From Caldithrix abyssi DSM 13497 (GTDB lineage Bacteria > Calditrichota > Calditrichia > Calditrichales > Calditrichaceae): a stretch of 64,000 nucleotides of DNA. Below are positions 1-9,790 of the stretch, piece by piece. The stretch spans positions 1,858,501 to 1,922,500 of the forward strand of contig NZ_CP018099.1 in the NCBI RefSeq assembly GCF_001886815.1, in the 5' to 3' direction. The first letter of the stretch is position 1; the number at the start of each line of letters is the position of its first letter. The notes beneath the pieces were generated by a model. That model searched no databases. It was not told where the DNA came from and was given only the letters and a program-made list of their open reading frames with translations. A program made the translations under genes and the position numbers.

Positions 1-2349
1 TCCCATGCCCCAGGAACCCATTTCTAATAATAGGGTAAGAATTTGGCTTAATGGAAATAATTTGTGTTTTAAGATGGGGGCAAAACTGACCACGCGCGCT
101 CCGTTTCTGGCCAGACCGTCCACAATACGATCTTCATCGGGAACATAGGTTGATCCCACGTAATACAAAGCGCCATCCTTTTCGGCCTGTTTTAAGGGGA
201 ATAGGCGCACCGCTTCGTCAAAAGGTTGCAGCGAATCGCTGGCATGTTGATTAAAATCGAGCGCGTAGAATTTGTGCTGACTGGTTCTTAAAAATTCTTT
301 TACCGAATAAAGCTGAGCCAGGTGATTGGGATAGCGAGGAGAAAATTTTAGCGTATTGCCGCCGTCAACCACCCATTCACCCAGGCCAAGGGCAACCGAA
401 GCGATGCCGTCTTCTGGCTTTTGGGGGGGCGTGGGGTAAAAATTATAGCTTTTGGCCACGCCAGAAAAGGTGGGATAAAAACGGTTTTCATGACGCGAGC
501 CCACCATTTTTTGAATAATGATCGCCATCTTCTCTTCTTCCAGACGATAGGAAGTGACGCGAATGTATTGTTTGGCAGCCTGATAAAAGGTGGAAGCGTA
601 CACGCGTTTAATAGCGTTTAACAACTCATTTAAACGAATTAAAGGATTTTCATGGTTATTGGCAATCATGTACGTCTGGTAAACGCCGGCGAACGGATGG
701 TATTGCGAATCTTCTAACAAGCTGGAAGAGCGAACGGCCAGGGGAACCTGCACCAGCTCCAGAAAGGATACCAGCGAGGCGATAATATCCGCCGGAAATT
801 TTGTTGCGCTTAAAAAGCGACGCGTAATTTCCCGGTCGTCGTCGCAGTTGAGGGCAAAGTGCCGCAAGTTATTGTCGTCTAAAAAGGCGTCGAATACATC
901 GGTTCCCAGTACAACGGCCGGAGGGATAAAAATGCGCACGCCGTTAAAACGGTTGGTTATCTGGTAATTGGTAATCAAAGTGTTTACAAAGCTTAGTCCG
1001 CGCGCCTTACCGCCCAGCGAACCGCCGCCCAGACGGGCAAAACCGCTTTGCACGTCGAACGATTCTTTTTTAAAATCGGTGATAATGCCCTGCTGCCGAA
1101 TTTTACGGTAAGTCCTCAGCGAGTTGATCAGATGCTGGCGCAAATCCTCAAGCGAAGGAAAATCGCTGACCTTCCTTGGGCGCAATTTATGGGCCAGCCA
1201 GAACTCGGTGCGCGCTTTTAGCCAGGTGGAAAAATGGTTGCGCTCGGCATGGTATTTTATGCTTTCCGGGGGCACTGTTTTTAACTGCTCTTCCAATGAA
1301 ATCAAATCAGTGGCCCGGCCAACTTCAACGCCTTCCGGAGTTCTGAAAATAAAATCGCCAAAACCGAACTGCGTAATGGTAAACTTGCGCAGCTCTTGCA
1401 AAAGAGTAGGCGAATCTTTTAAGACAAAATGCGCGCCAATTTCCAGAGCGCGATCCTGGAATTGCGCATTATTGGATTGCAGTAAAACCGGAATGTCGTC
1501 GTGCCGTTTACGCACTTCGGCGGCAAATTTAAGGCCGGCTTCCGGATCATGCTTTCCGCCCTTTTTAAAATCAATGTCCGAAATCACGCCTAAGATGGTG
1601 TGCTGGTACTTGATGAAATATTCCCAGGCCTCTTCGTAGGTGGTGCACAAAAGAATTTTAGGACGGGCGCGCATGCGCAGATATTTATGCGTAAGGTTAA
1701 CGCCTTCTAAAATTAAACGCTGCGATTGCTTTAAAATTTCGGTGTAGAGCAGGGGCAGGTAAGCGGAATAAAAACGTATGTTGTCTTCGATTAAAATAAT
1801 GGATTGAACGCCCACCAGGCGCGTATCCTGCTCCACATTCATGATGTCTTCCAGATGCTTTACGATGGCCACCACAATACGGAAGTTGCCCGTCCAGATG
1901 AAAATACGGTCAAAGACTCTGGAATCGGCGTGGTTGAGCAGCTCAGAAAGCTCCCGATTGTCATAAGCTAATAGAACGACCGGGATTTTTAAACCGGCCT
2001 GGCGAATTTCGCGCGCCAGTTGAGTGGAATCCATGTCTTCGATATGCGGCGTGGTGATGATCAGATCGAAGCGCTTTTCTTCGCTGGCCAGGGCAAGGGC
2101 GTCTTCTCCTCTTGAAACGCGCGTAATTTCCGGAACATGGCTTAAATTAAGCCCCTGATATTCTTCCCGGATTAGCTCGTACAAACGACCGTCTTCTTCA
2201 AAAACGTAAAGATCGTACAAGCTGGAAACCAGTAAAATATCCCGAATGCGGTGACGCATCAGATGTTGAAACCCCTGAAAACGGGTTCCGTAACCGTGCT
2301 CTACTAACGGTGAATCAAAAGGATGAAAACCTTGTTTTTTGTCAGACAT
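1..2349 (-). CDS. Receiver-domain / PEP-pyruvate-binding (PEP synthase-like) protein, C-terminus outside window
   Basis: An open frame of 783 codons runs from the ATG at 2349 (MSDKKQGFHPFD...) off the left edge. Upstream, CAGGT lies 6-7 bases before the ATG. Two receiver-like modules come first. The first has TTP where the phospho-acceptor Asp is expected (LIITTPHIEDMD, about residue 120), so it looks degenerate. The second (about residues 210-310) keeps an Asp in VISDIDF. From about residue 440 the sequence GGGSLGGKARG, followed by AVRSSSLLEDS, matches the ATP-grasp-like PEP/pyruvate-binding domain of PEP synthase and PPDK. Proteins combining receiver modules with this domain occur in Bacteroidetes-like genomes and are of unknown role. 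The phosphohistidine and PEP-binding domains, if present, lie beyond the edge. I infer a signalling or metabolic switch protein; the reaction is not proven. Confidence 0.8.
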   Translation of the reverse strand, partial: MSDKKQGFHPFDSPLVEHGYGTRFQGFQHLMRHRIRDILLVSSLYDLYVFEEDGRLYELIREEYQGLNLSHVPEITRVSRGEDALALASEEKRFDLIITTPHIEDMDSTQLAREIRQAGLKIPVVLLAYDNRELSELLNHADSRVFDRIFIWTGNFRIVVAIVKHLEDIMNVEQDTRLVGVQSIILIEDNIRFYSAYLPLLYTEILKQSQRLILEGVNLTHKYLRMRARPKILLCTTYEEAWEYFIKYQHTILGVISDIDFKKGGKHDPEAGLKFAAEVRKRHDDIPVLLQSNNAQFQDRALEIGAHFVLKDSPTLLQELRKFTITQFGFGDFIFRTPEGVEVGRATDLISLEEQLKTVPPESIKYHAERNHFSTWLKARTEFWLAHKLRPRKVSDFPSLEDLRQHLINSLRTYRKIRQQGIITDFKKESFDVQSGFARLGGGSLGGKARGLSFVNTLITNYQITNRFNGVRIFIPPAVVLGTDVFDAFLDDNNLRHFALNCDDDREITRRFLSATKFPADIIASLVSFLELVQVPLAVRSSSLLEDSQYHPFAGVYQTYMIANNHENPLIRLNELLNAIKRVYASTFYQAAKQYIRVTSYRLEEEKMAIIIQKMVGSRHENRFYPTFSGVAKSYNFYPTPPQKPEDGIASVALGLGEWVVDGGNTLKFSPRYPNHLAQLYSVKEFLRTSQHKFYALDFNQHASDSLQPFDEAVRLFPLKQAEKDGALYYVGSTYVPDEDRIVDGLARNGARVVSFAPILKHKLFPLSQILTLLLEMGSWGMG

Positions 2350-2619
2350 TTTTTACCTGAAATTTAAAATTCTTCTGCGTTTAAGTTATAAATAAAATTA
2401 AACAACAACAAAATAATTTGGTTTCCGCAGCGCCGATTAAGTAATGCGCCCATTTTTAACCGGCAGACATTCTTCTGATCGCCCTCATTTCCATCAAGCC
2501 AGAAGGAAAGATGAGAAATGACCGTACTCGTAAGTCAAAAGATTTACGTCACATTTTGTCCGGTAATACTGATTTCGGTTGTACAAAGATTCACGCTCGC
2601 CAGCGCGGGATGAGGAATG
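2350..2619. other. Intergenic leader of the PEP-synthase-like gene
   Basis: No gene is visible. It must hold the promoter of the minus-strand gene starting at 2349. The end of the stretch (GATGAGGAATGAGATGCCGG) resembles the tail of the repeat units that follow. Confidence 0.4.
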
Positions 2620-4540
2620 AGATGCCGGTAAATTTTGAACCATGATTTGCTTGATTTTAGGATTTCCATGATTTGTTTTTTCGTTTACAAAATTTGTCCT
2701 TAAAATTGAGCATGAAATTTCTGAAATGAAAAAAATCGAGATAATCCTGTAATCCTATTAATCAAGGTTCAAAAAACACCACTCAACCTCTAAATTTCTA
2801 AACCACTGAACTCTTAAACTCTTATACTCTTAAACTCTTAAACTCTTAGACTCTTACACTCTTAAACCTTTCCCCTCACCAGGGAGAAATGTGGATTGAC
2901 AGGCCGGTAAATTTTGAACCATGATTTTCTTGATTTTAGGATTTCCATGATTTGTTTTTTTCGTTTACAAAATTTGGCCTTAAAATTGAGCATGAAATTT
3001 CTGAAATGAAAAAAATCGAGGTAATCCTGTAATCCTATTAGTCAAGGTTCAAAAAACGCCACTCAACCTCTAAATTTCTAAACCACTGAACTCTTAAACT
3101 CTTATACTCTTATACTCTTAAACTCTTAGACTCTTACACTCTTAAACCTTTCCCCTCACCAGGGAGAAATGTGGAATGACATGCCGGTAAATTTTGAACC
3201 ATGATTTTCTTGATTTTAGGATTTCCATGATTTGTTTTTTTCGTTTACAAAATTTGGCCTTAAAATTGAGCATGAAATTTCTGAAATGAAAAAAATCGAG
3301 GTAATCCTGTAATCCTATTAATCAAGGTTCAAAAAACACCACTCAACCTCTAAATTTCTAAACCACTGAACTCTTACACTCTTACACTCTTATACTCTTA
3401 AACTCTTAGACTCTTACACTCTTAAACCTTTCCCCTCACCAGGGAGAAATGTGGAATGACATGCCGGTAAATTTTGAACCATGATTTTCTTGATTTTAGG
3501 ATTTCCATGATTTGTTTTTTTCGTTTACAAAATTTGGCCTTAAAATTGAGCATGAAATTTCTGAAATGAAAAAAATCGAGGTAATCCTGTAATCCTATTA
3601 ATCAAGGTTCAAAAAACACCACTCAACCTCTAAATTTCTAAACCACTGAACTCTTACACTCTTACACTCTTACACTCTTACGCTCTTAAACCTTTCCCCT
3701 CACCAGGGAGAAATGTGGAATGACAGGCCGGTGAATTTTGAACCATGATTTGCTTGATTTTAGGATTTCCATGATTTGTTTTTTTCGTTTACAAAATTTG
3801 TCCTTAAAATTGAGCATGAAATTTCTGAAATGAAAAAAATCGAGGTAATCCTGTAATCCTATTAATCAATGTTCAAAAAACACCACTCAACCTCTAAATT
3901 TCATAACCCCTGAACTCTTAAACTCTTACACTCTTACGCTCTTAAACCTTTCCCCTCACCAGGGAAAAATGTGGATTGACATGCCGGTAAATTTTGAACC
4001 ATGATTTGCTTGATTTTAGGATTTCCATGATTTGTTTTTCCGTTTACAAAATTTGGCCTTAAAATTGAGCATGAAATTTCTGAAATGAAAAAAATCGAGG
4101 TAATCCTGTAATCCTATTAATCAAGGTTCAAAAAACACCACTCAACCTCTAAATTTCTAAACCACTGAACTCTTAAACTCTTATACTCTTAAACTCTTAA
4201 ACTCTTAAACTCTTAAACTCTTAAACTCTTAAACTCTTACACTCTTAAACCTTTCCCCTCACCAGGGAGAAATGTGGATTGACAGGCCGGTAAATTTTGA
4301 ACCATGATTTGCTTGATTTTAGGATTTCCATGATTTGTTTTTTCCGTTTGCAAAATTTGGCCTTAAAATTGAGCATGAAATTTCTGAAATGAAAAAAATC
4401 GAGATAATCCTGTAATCCTATTAATCAAGGTTCAAAAAACACCACTCAACCTCTAAATTTCTAAACCACTGAACTCTTAAACTCTTACACTCTTAAACCT
4501 TTCCCCTCACCAGGGAGAAATGTGGAATGACAGGCCGGTG
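2620..4540. repeat. Seven tandem ~250-300 bp intergenic repeat units with nested 8-bp microsatellite
   Basis: The marker GCCGGT recurs at 2624, 2903, 3183, 3463, 3727, 3983, 4286 and 4534, giving seven units of 279, 280, 280, 264, 256, 303 and 248 bp. Each unit has a near-identical first part (GGTAAATTTTGAACCATGAT...) and a segment CGAGGTAATCCTGTAATCC. A run of 8-bp ACTCTTAA-type repeats follows, then TTTCCCCTCACCAGGGAGAAA. The length differences come mostly from the number of 8-bp repeats; the unit beginning at 4286 has few, the one at 3983 many. No unit has a convincing coding frame. The array separates two divergent genes. Confidence 0.95.
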
Positions 4541-4573
4541 ACCATTCAACCAGCCAACCAACCATTGAACGTA
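4528..4573. repeat. Anchor sequence plus 8-bp ACCATTCA-type array
   Basis: The anchor TGACAGGCCGGTGACCATTC is followed by 8-bp periodic ACCATTCA / ACCAGCCA / ACCAACCA units. Nearly the same anchor and array recur at 29023-29085, so this is a dispersed composite repeat. Confidence 0.75.
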
Positions 4574-4661
4574 CGAAAGAAAATTGGTTTGGAAAAAATT
4601 GTAATTCGTTTTACATTTAATACTTTATGCGAAATCGAGAAAAATTCAAGGAGAGAAGAAA

Positions 4662-6677
4662 ATGGTTATTTCTGAAAAGCTGGAACAGACTATTATTACC
4701 ACCATTCGCACCCTTTCGATAGACGCCATTCAAAAGGCCAACTCCGGGCATCCCGGCGCGCCCATGGGGCTGGCGCCGGTGGCATTTACTATTTACAACG
4801 ACTTTGTCAGGCACAATCCTAAAAATCCGGACTGGCCCAATCGCGACCGCTTTATCGTGTCTAACGGACACGCATCCATGTTGCTATATTCTCTGCTGCA
4901 CGTTATGGGCTACGATCTTACCCTGGAAGACATCAAGCAATTCAGGCAACTACACAGCAGATGTCCAGGCCATCCGGAATTTGGAGAGGCGCCCGGCGTG
5001 GAAGTAACCACCGGCCCTTTAGGGCAGGGCGTTTCTGTGAGCGTGGGAATGGCCATTGCTCAAAAGTGGCTGGCCGCGCGTTTTAACAAGCCGGATTTTA
5101 CTTTACTGGATTACAACATTTTTGCTTTGTGCGGCGATGGCGATTTGATGGAAGGCGTTGCCAGCGAGGCCGCTTCTCTGGCCGGACACCTGGCCCTGGA
5201 CAACTTGCTCTGGTTTTACGACAACAACTATATTACCATTGAAGGCAAAACCGACCTGACCTTTTCTGAAGACGTCCAGAAACGTTTTGAAGCATACGGC
5301 TGGGACGTTTTGCAGGTGGCGGACGCCAACGATACGCAAAGCCTGAGAGCACAGGTCAAAGTGGCTTTGCAATCAAAAAAGCCCGTGCTGGTTGTGGTCA
5401 ATTCGCACATCGGCTATGGCAGTCCGAACAAACAGGATACGGCCGGCGTGCATGGTTCGCCCCTGGGCGAAGAAGAGGTTCGTTTAACCAAAAAGAATTA
5501 CGGCTGGAATCCGGACTGGCAGTTTTATGTTCCGGAAGAGGTGGCGCAGTTTCGTGAAGAAAATTTGAAGCGCGGCGAAGAGATCGAAAAAGCCTGGAAT
5601 ACGCTTTTTGAAAAATACAAAACGGCCTATCCCGAACTGGCCAAAGAATTTTTAATGATTCAAAACGGGGAGTTGCCGGAGAACTGGCACATGCAGCTGC
5701 CGGAGTTCCCGACCGACGATAAAGGCCTGGCCACGCGCGCTTCCAGCGGAAAAACGCTTAACGCCATAGCCCCTGGAATTCCCTGGCTGGTTGGCGGCTC
5801 GGCTGACCTGGCGCCTTCTACTAAAACATATATGGATATTTCCGGGGCCTTTAGCGCTCAAAATCGCGCCGGCCGCAATCTGCACTTTGGCATTCGCGAA
5901 CATGCCATGGGCGCCATTGTTAACGGCCTGGTGTTGAGCAAATTAAAAGCCTTTGGCGCCACGTTTTTCGTCTTTTCCGACTACATGAAACCAGCCATTC
6001 GCCTGGCTGCGCTAATGAAAATACCGGCCATTTACGTCTTTACGCACGATAGCATTGGCGTGGGCGAAGACGGCCCAACCCATCAACCGATTGAACAGCT
6101 GGCCGCCCTGCGCGCCACGCCCAATGTGGATGTTTTTCGACCGGCTGACGCCAACGAAGTGGTCTGGGGCTGGTACCTGGCGCTCTCGCAAAAAGATCGG
6201 CCAACGGCGCTGGTATTAACGCGTCAAAACGTGCCGACTTTTGACCGCTCTAAGTTTGCACCGGCAAAGGAGGCGTTAAAAGGAGGCTACATTTTAGCCG
6301 ATGCGGAAAACGAACCACAGATCATTTTAATCGCAACCGGCTCGGAAGTCGCTTTGTGCCTGGCTGCTTATGAAGAATTAACCAGCCAGGGCATTGAGAC
6401 GCGCGTGGTGAGCATGCCCTGTACCTCGCTGTTCGAAAGACAGTCCGAAGAATACAGAGAAAAGGTGTTGCCCGCTCCCATTAAAAAGCGTATTGTGGTT
6501 GAGGCCGGAAGCTCATGGGGCTGGGAACGGTACGCTGGTCTGGAAGGCAGAATAATCGCCATTGATACCTTTGGTAAAAGCGCGCCTCAGCAACAATTAA
6601 TGGAACACTTCGGCTTTTCAGTGAAAAATATTGTGCAACAGGCAAGGGCGTTGCTGGAATCCGGGGATGAAAAGTAG
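4662..6677 (+). CDS. tkt: Transketolase
   Basis: This thiamine-diphosphate enzyme moves two-carbon ketol units between sugar phosphates in the non-oxidative pentose phosphate pathway. It has 671 residues, the normal length for bacterial transketolase. Visible signatures are SGHPGAPMGLAP near the N-terminus, SNGHASML, the diphosphate-binding GDGDLMEG followed by an Asn-rich stretch (about residues 157-195), the mid-domain GIREHAMGAI, and EDGPTHQPIEQ (about residues 470-480). The start is fixed by AAGGAGAGAAGAAA just before the ATG. It stands alone between the repeat array and an ISL3 element, but the transaldolases a few kb downstream act in the same pathway. Nothing is missing or broken. Confidence 0.96.
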   Translation: MVISEKLEQTIITTIRTLSIDAIQKANSGHPGAPMGLAPVAFTIYNDFVRHNPKNPDWPNRDRFIVSNGHASMLLYSLLHVMGYDLTLEDIKQFRQLHSRCPGHPEFGEAPGVEVTTGPLGQGVSVSVGMAIAQKWLAARFNKPDFTLLDYNIFALCGDGDLMEGVASEAASLAGHLALDNLLWFYDNNYITIEGKTDLTFSEDVQKRFEAYGWDVLQVADANDTQSLRAQVKVALQSKKPVLVVVNSHIGYGSPNKQDTAGVHGSPLGEEEVRLTKKNYGWNPDWQFYVPEEVAQFREENLKRGEEIEKAWNTLFEKYKTAYPELAKEFLMIQNGELPENWHMQLPEFPTDDKGLATRASSGKTLNAIAPGIPWLVGGSADLAPSTKTYMDISGAFSAQNRAGRNLHFGIREHAMGAIVNGLVLSKLKAFGATFFVFSDYMKPAIRLAALMKIPAIYVFTHDSIGVGEDGPTHQPIEQLAALRATPNVDVFRPADANEVVWGWYLALSQKDRPTALVLTRQNVPTFDRSKFAPAKEALKGGYILADAENEPQIILIATGSEVALCLAAYEELTSQGIETRVVSMPCTSLFERQSEEYREKVLPAPIKKRIVVEAGSSWGWERYAGLEGRIIAIDTFGKSAPQQQLMEHFGFSVKNIVQQARALLESGDEK

Positions 6678-6684
6678 GAGTTGT

Positions 6685-6735
6685 GAATTTAGAATTACGA
6701 ATTACGAATTACGAATTATGAATTACGAATTGCGG
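6685..6735. repeat. 7-bp AATTACG tandem repeat
   Basis: Directly after tkt lie about six slightly diverged AATTACG units. The same motif recurs three times at 41898-41920. It is non-coding. Confidence 0.85.
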
Positions 6736-6879
6736 ATGAGTTTGGCCTAAAAAGGTGATCTGTCAGTTCGAACAAAGAGAGAAGTTTTGTAACTCCAATA
6801 AATACAATCTATGTTTAAAGGATGCGCTTGCTGGAAGCGTAAAAAGTTCCTTTTTAGAGTGAGATTATATTAAAAAAAG

Positions 6880-8167
6880 GGCTCTACTGGGATTTTTGTG
6901 AAAAACAAAAATAATCCTTAGATTGAGTTTATGAAAGATAAAGAATTATTTAAACAGATTTTGGGACTTTCGCATCCCTGGGAAGTGTCTAAAGTTGACT
7001 TAGATATTGCGAATGAGGAAGTAGAAATAGAGATTATCTATAAGTCAAAAAAAGGTTTTTGTCCCGAATGCGAAGTGGAATATGATATTTATGATCATCG
7101 CGAAAAACGTCGTTGGCGGCATTTGGATACATGCCAAATGAAGACCTATATTGTCTGCAAAGTTCCCCGCATTAAATGCAAGGAACACGGAGTAAAAACG
7201 ATCAAAGTTCCTTGGGCAGAAAAGTCGAGTCGAACGACTTTATTATTTGAACGTTTTGCTATTGAGTTATTACTGGCCTCCAAAAACCAGAGCAAAACGG
7301 CACAATTTTTACGGATCAGCTTTGATATGCTTCATCATATAATGAGCAAAGCAGTGGAACGCGGGCTATCACGCCGAACGGAAGAGGACATTAAATATAT
7401 CGGGATAGATGAGAAGAGTATGAAAAGAGGTCATACTTATGTAAGCGTATTATCCGATAGTGAAAGAAGACGTGTAATAGATGTAAGTGAAGGTCGCACA
7501 ACAAGCTCTGCCAGTTCCTTAATAAACAAGGGATTAACAGAGAAACAAAAGGAGGGCCTCAAAGCGGTCAGTATGGATATGTGGAAAGCTTTTATTAAAG
7601 CTGTTCAAAAGGAGCTTCCCAATGCTTCCAAAGTGCATGACAAATTTCATATAATGAAGTATTTAAATGATGGAGTGGATAAAACCAGACGAGAGGAAGC
7701 CCGTAAATTACAAAAATCTAATGATAAAACCTTAGTGAAAAGTAAATATTTATTTTTAAAGAATCCGGAAAATATGACGGACAAGCAATTATCGCGTTTC
7801 AGAAAAATTCAAGAACTTAACCTTATCACTTCCCAGGCTTGGGCGGCCAAAGAGAACTTCAAAGAATTCTTTAGGAGTGAAACAATAAATGATGCGAAAT
7901 TCTTTTTTGCGGAATGGTATCAGGATATTAAGGGACGTTCTTTAAATAAAATGATTAAAGTAGCAAAAATGCTCATTGCTCATTCAGATGGCTTATTAAA
8001 CTATATAAGATATCAGATAGATAATTCAGTAGCCGAATGGTTGAACGGCAAGATACAGGAGATAAAAACAGTTGGTAGAGGCTTTAGAAAATTTGAAAAT
8101 TTTAGGATAGCAATACTTTTCTTTCTTGGTAAATTAGACCTTTTTCCACAGGAATCCCAGTAGAGCC
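6880..8167 (+). mobile_element. Complete ISL3-family insertion sequence
   Basis: The element is 1288 bp long. Terminal inverted repeats of 21 bp lie at 6880-6900 and 8147-8167. They begin GGCTCTACTGGGATT and differ at two inner positions. Both sides carry the same 8-bp target duplication AAAAAAAG (6872-6879 and 8168-8175), the size typical of ISL3 elements. The single transposase gene is intact and its TAG stop lies inside the right terminal repeat. The insertion is in the tkt-truA intergenic space and breaks no gene. The perfect duplication suggests a recent insertion. Confidence 0.95.
6931..8163 (+). CDS. ISL3 family transposase
   Basis: The 410-residue transposase moves the surrounding element by DNA cleavage with a DDE-type catalytic domain. 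The N-terminus has the family's zinc-binding region (CPECEVEYDIYDHR, then CKEHG). Next come a helix-turn-helix region (residues about 110-150) and the catalytic core starting YIGIDEKSMKRGHTYVSVLSD. The second acidic site is in SMDMWKAF and the C-terminal segment contains SVAEWLNGKIQEIK. The length fits a full-length ISL3 transposase and there are no frameshifts. The start ATG follows GATTGAGTTT, a weak ribosome site, as is common in IS genes. Confidence 0.95.
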   Translation: MKDKELFKQILGLSHPWEVSKVDLDIANEEVEIEIIYKSKKGFCPECEVEYDIYDHREKRRWRHLDTCQMKTYIVCKVPRIKCKEHGVKTIKVPWAEKSSRTTLLFERFAIELLLASKNQSKTAQFLRISFDMLHHIMSKAVERGLSRRTEEDIKYIGIDEKSMKRGHTYVSVLSDSERRRVIDVSEGRTTSSASSLINKGLTEKQKEGLKAVSMDMWKAFIKAVQKELPNASKVHDKFHIMKYLNDGVDKTRREEARKLQKSNDKTLVKSKYLFLKNPENMTDKQLSRFRKIQELNLITSQAWAAKENFKEFFRSETINDAKFFFAEWYQDIKGRSLNKMIKVAKMLIAHSDGLLNYIRYQIDNSVAEWLNGKIQEIKTVGRGFRKFENFRIAILFFLGKLDLFPQESQ

Positions 8168-8261
8168 AAAAAAAGAAATGGTTGACAGGTTTTTACTCTA
8201 CCACGATCCCGGTTTTAAGTTAACCTTATTAATTTATTAAAGTTATCAAAAAGATTCTTAC

Positions 8262-8290
8262 TTGAAACAGATTTAAAAATCCGTTATATT
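8262..8290 (+). promoter_or_regulatory. Sigma-70-type promoter for truA
   Basis: TTGAAA (8262-8267), a 17-base spacer and TATATT (8285-8290) give a near-consensus promoter. The leader to the truA ATG at 8316 would be about 20 bases. It lies downstream of the ISL3 element, so truA is probably independent of the IS. Confidence 0.6.
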
Positions 8291-8315
8291 GCAAAAATTC
8301 AATAATGCGGGAAAG

Positions 8316-9041
8316 ATGGTTAGAGTAAAAGCAGTTATCGAGTACGACGGTTCGGACTATTATGGCTGGCAGCTGCAAAAAGGGCAGCGAACCATTCAGG
8401 GAGAGCTTGAACAGGCGTTAAAGGTTCTTTTTAAAAAAAGAATTCCGGTTACAGGCTCGGGGCGAACAGACACCGGGGTTCATGCGCGTGGGCAGGTGGC
8501 CCATTTTGACATACCGGAATTTGATTTGCAGAAATTAAAACGCGCTTTGAACGGTTTACTCAAAGAAGATATTGTTGTCAAAGAGCTAAATGTTAGTGCG
8601 CCGGATTTTCATGCGCGGTTTGACGCCACACAGCGCTGGTATCGTTATTACATTTCGCCGGAACCGACGGCGCTAAACCGGCGTTACGCCTGGACGATTC
8701 TAACGCCTTTGAACCTGACGCTGATGCAGGTCGGCGCAGAGATGATTAAGCCGGTTAAGGATTTCCGCTCGTTTTGTAAAGTTAAGAGCGAAGTGAAACA
8801 CCATCGGTGTAAGATTCTGGAAAGCCGCTGGTTGCGTTGGGGCGATTTGCTGGTATACGAAATTGCCGCCGATCGCTTTTTACACGGTATGGTCAGGGCT
8901 ATTGTCGGCTCGCTGGCGGCTATTGGCAGCGGAAAAATCACGCTCAAAGAATTTAAAGAGATCATTCAGTCGGGCGATCGTCGGCTTGTGCCGCAGGCGG
9001 CGCCGGCCAGAGGCCTGGTGCTGGAAAGAGTCGTCTATTAA
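8316..9041 (+). CDS. truA: tRNA pseudouridine(38-40) synthase TruA
   Basis: It isomerises uridines 38-40 in the anticodon arm of many tRNAs. The protein of 241 residues has the TruA order: YDGSDYYGWQLQ near the N-terminus, then GSGRTDTGVHARGQVAHF with the catalytic Asp in RTDTG, and the C-terminal DRFLHGMVRAIVG. I prefer the ATG at 8316 (MVRVKAVIEYDG). It is preceded by GCGGGAAAG and matches where the family begins; a TTG at 8289 would overlap the likely -10 box. Confidence 0.93.
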   Translation: MVRVKAVIEYDGSDYYGWQLQKGQRTIQGELEQALKVLFKKRIPVTGSGRTDTGVHARGQVAHFDIPEFDLQKLKRALNGLLKEDIVVKELNVSAPDFHARFDATQRWYRYYISPEPTALNRRYAWTILTPLNLTLMQVGAEMIKPVKDFRSFCKVKSEVKHHRCKILESRWLRWGDLLVYEIAADRFLHGMVRAIVGSLAAIGSGKITLKEFKEIIQSGDRRLVPQAAPARGLVLERVVY

Positions 9042-9083
9042 TGGTTTTGAGATTGAAAATTATTAAAATAAAGGAAACATACG

Positions 9084-9731
9084 ATGAAGTTTTTTATTGA
9101 TTCAGCCAATATTGATGAAATTCGTGAGGCGGCAAGCCTGGGTATTGTTGACGGAGTGACCACCAATCCCACCCTGCTGGCTAAAGAACAGGGCAAACCA
9201 CAAGATATTTTTAAACAGATTTGTGAAATTGTGGATGGACCGGTCAACGCCGAGGTGATTTCATTAGATTGGCAGGGGATTGTGGAAGAAGGCCGCGAAC
9301 TGGCCAAAATCCATTCCAATATCGTCATTAAAATTCCGATGACTAAAGACGGTTTAAAGGCCGTCAAAGTTTTTGCCTCGGAAGGGATCAAAACGAATGT
9401 AACGTTGATTTTTTCGCCGATTCAGGCCTTAATGGCCGCCCGCGCCGGCGCTACTTTTGTCTGCCCCTTTGTGGGAAGATTGGACGACATCACTCAGGAC
9501 GGCATGGAGTTAATTGCGCAGATCAAACAGATCTTCGATAATTACATGCTCGATACAGAGATCATTGTGGCCAGCATCCGACATCCCATGCACGTGGTGG
9601 AATCGGCCATGATTGGCGCAGATATTGCCACCATTCCCTTTGCCGTGGTGGAAAAGATGATCAAGCATCCGTTGACCGACATTGGCATTGAGCGTTTTCT
9701 GGCTGATTGGGAAAAAGTGCAGAAAAAATAA
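9084..9731 (+). CDS. TalC/MipB-type transaldolase, copy 1
   Basis: This small transaldolase-family enzyme (215 residues) moves dihydroxyacetone units between sugar phosphates. [11 protein letters not shown] is followed by the Schiff-base Lys83 in VIKIPMTK, and [16 protein letters not shown] and [11 protein letters not shown] complete the family pattern. In E. coli fructose-6-phosphate aldolase the active site has Gln59 and Tyr131; here the matching positions are Glu57 (NAEVIS) and Phe129 (CPFVGRLDD). Glu and Phe are what transaldolases carry, so I infer transaldolase rather than aldolase activity. A paralogue follows 59 bases later. With tkt upstream this supports a pentose-phosphate role. 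Confidence 0.9.
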   Translation: MKFFIDSANIDEIREAASLGIVDGVTTNPTLLAKEQGKPQDIFKQICEIVDGPVNAEVISLDWQGIVEEGRELAKIHSNIVIKIPMTKDGLKAVKVFASEGIKTNVTLIFSPIQALMAARAGATFVCPFVGRLDDITQDGMELIAQIKQIFDNYMLDTEIIVASIRHPMHVVESAMIGADIATIPFAVVEKMIKHPLTDIGIERFLADWEKVQKK

Positions 9732-9790
9732 ACGGAGCGTTAAGTTAAATTACACAACCTTTTAAGAACAGGGAAAGTAAGGAGTGAGAG

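Noticed and set aside
2620-4540. Possible CRISPR array or repeat-protein gene
   Set aside because: Units are 250-300 bp with near-identical sequence and no spacers; no long reading frame runs through them.
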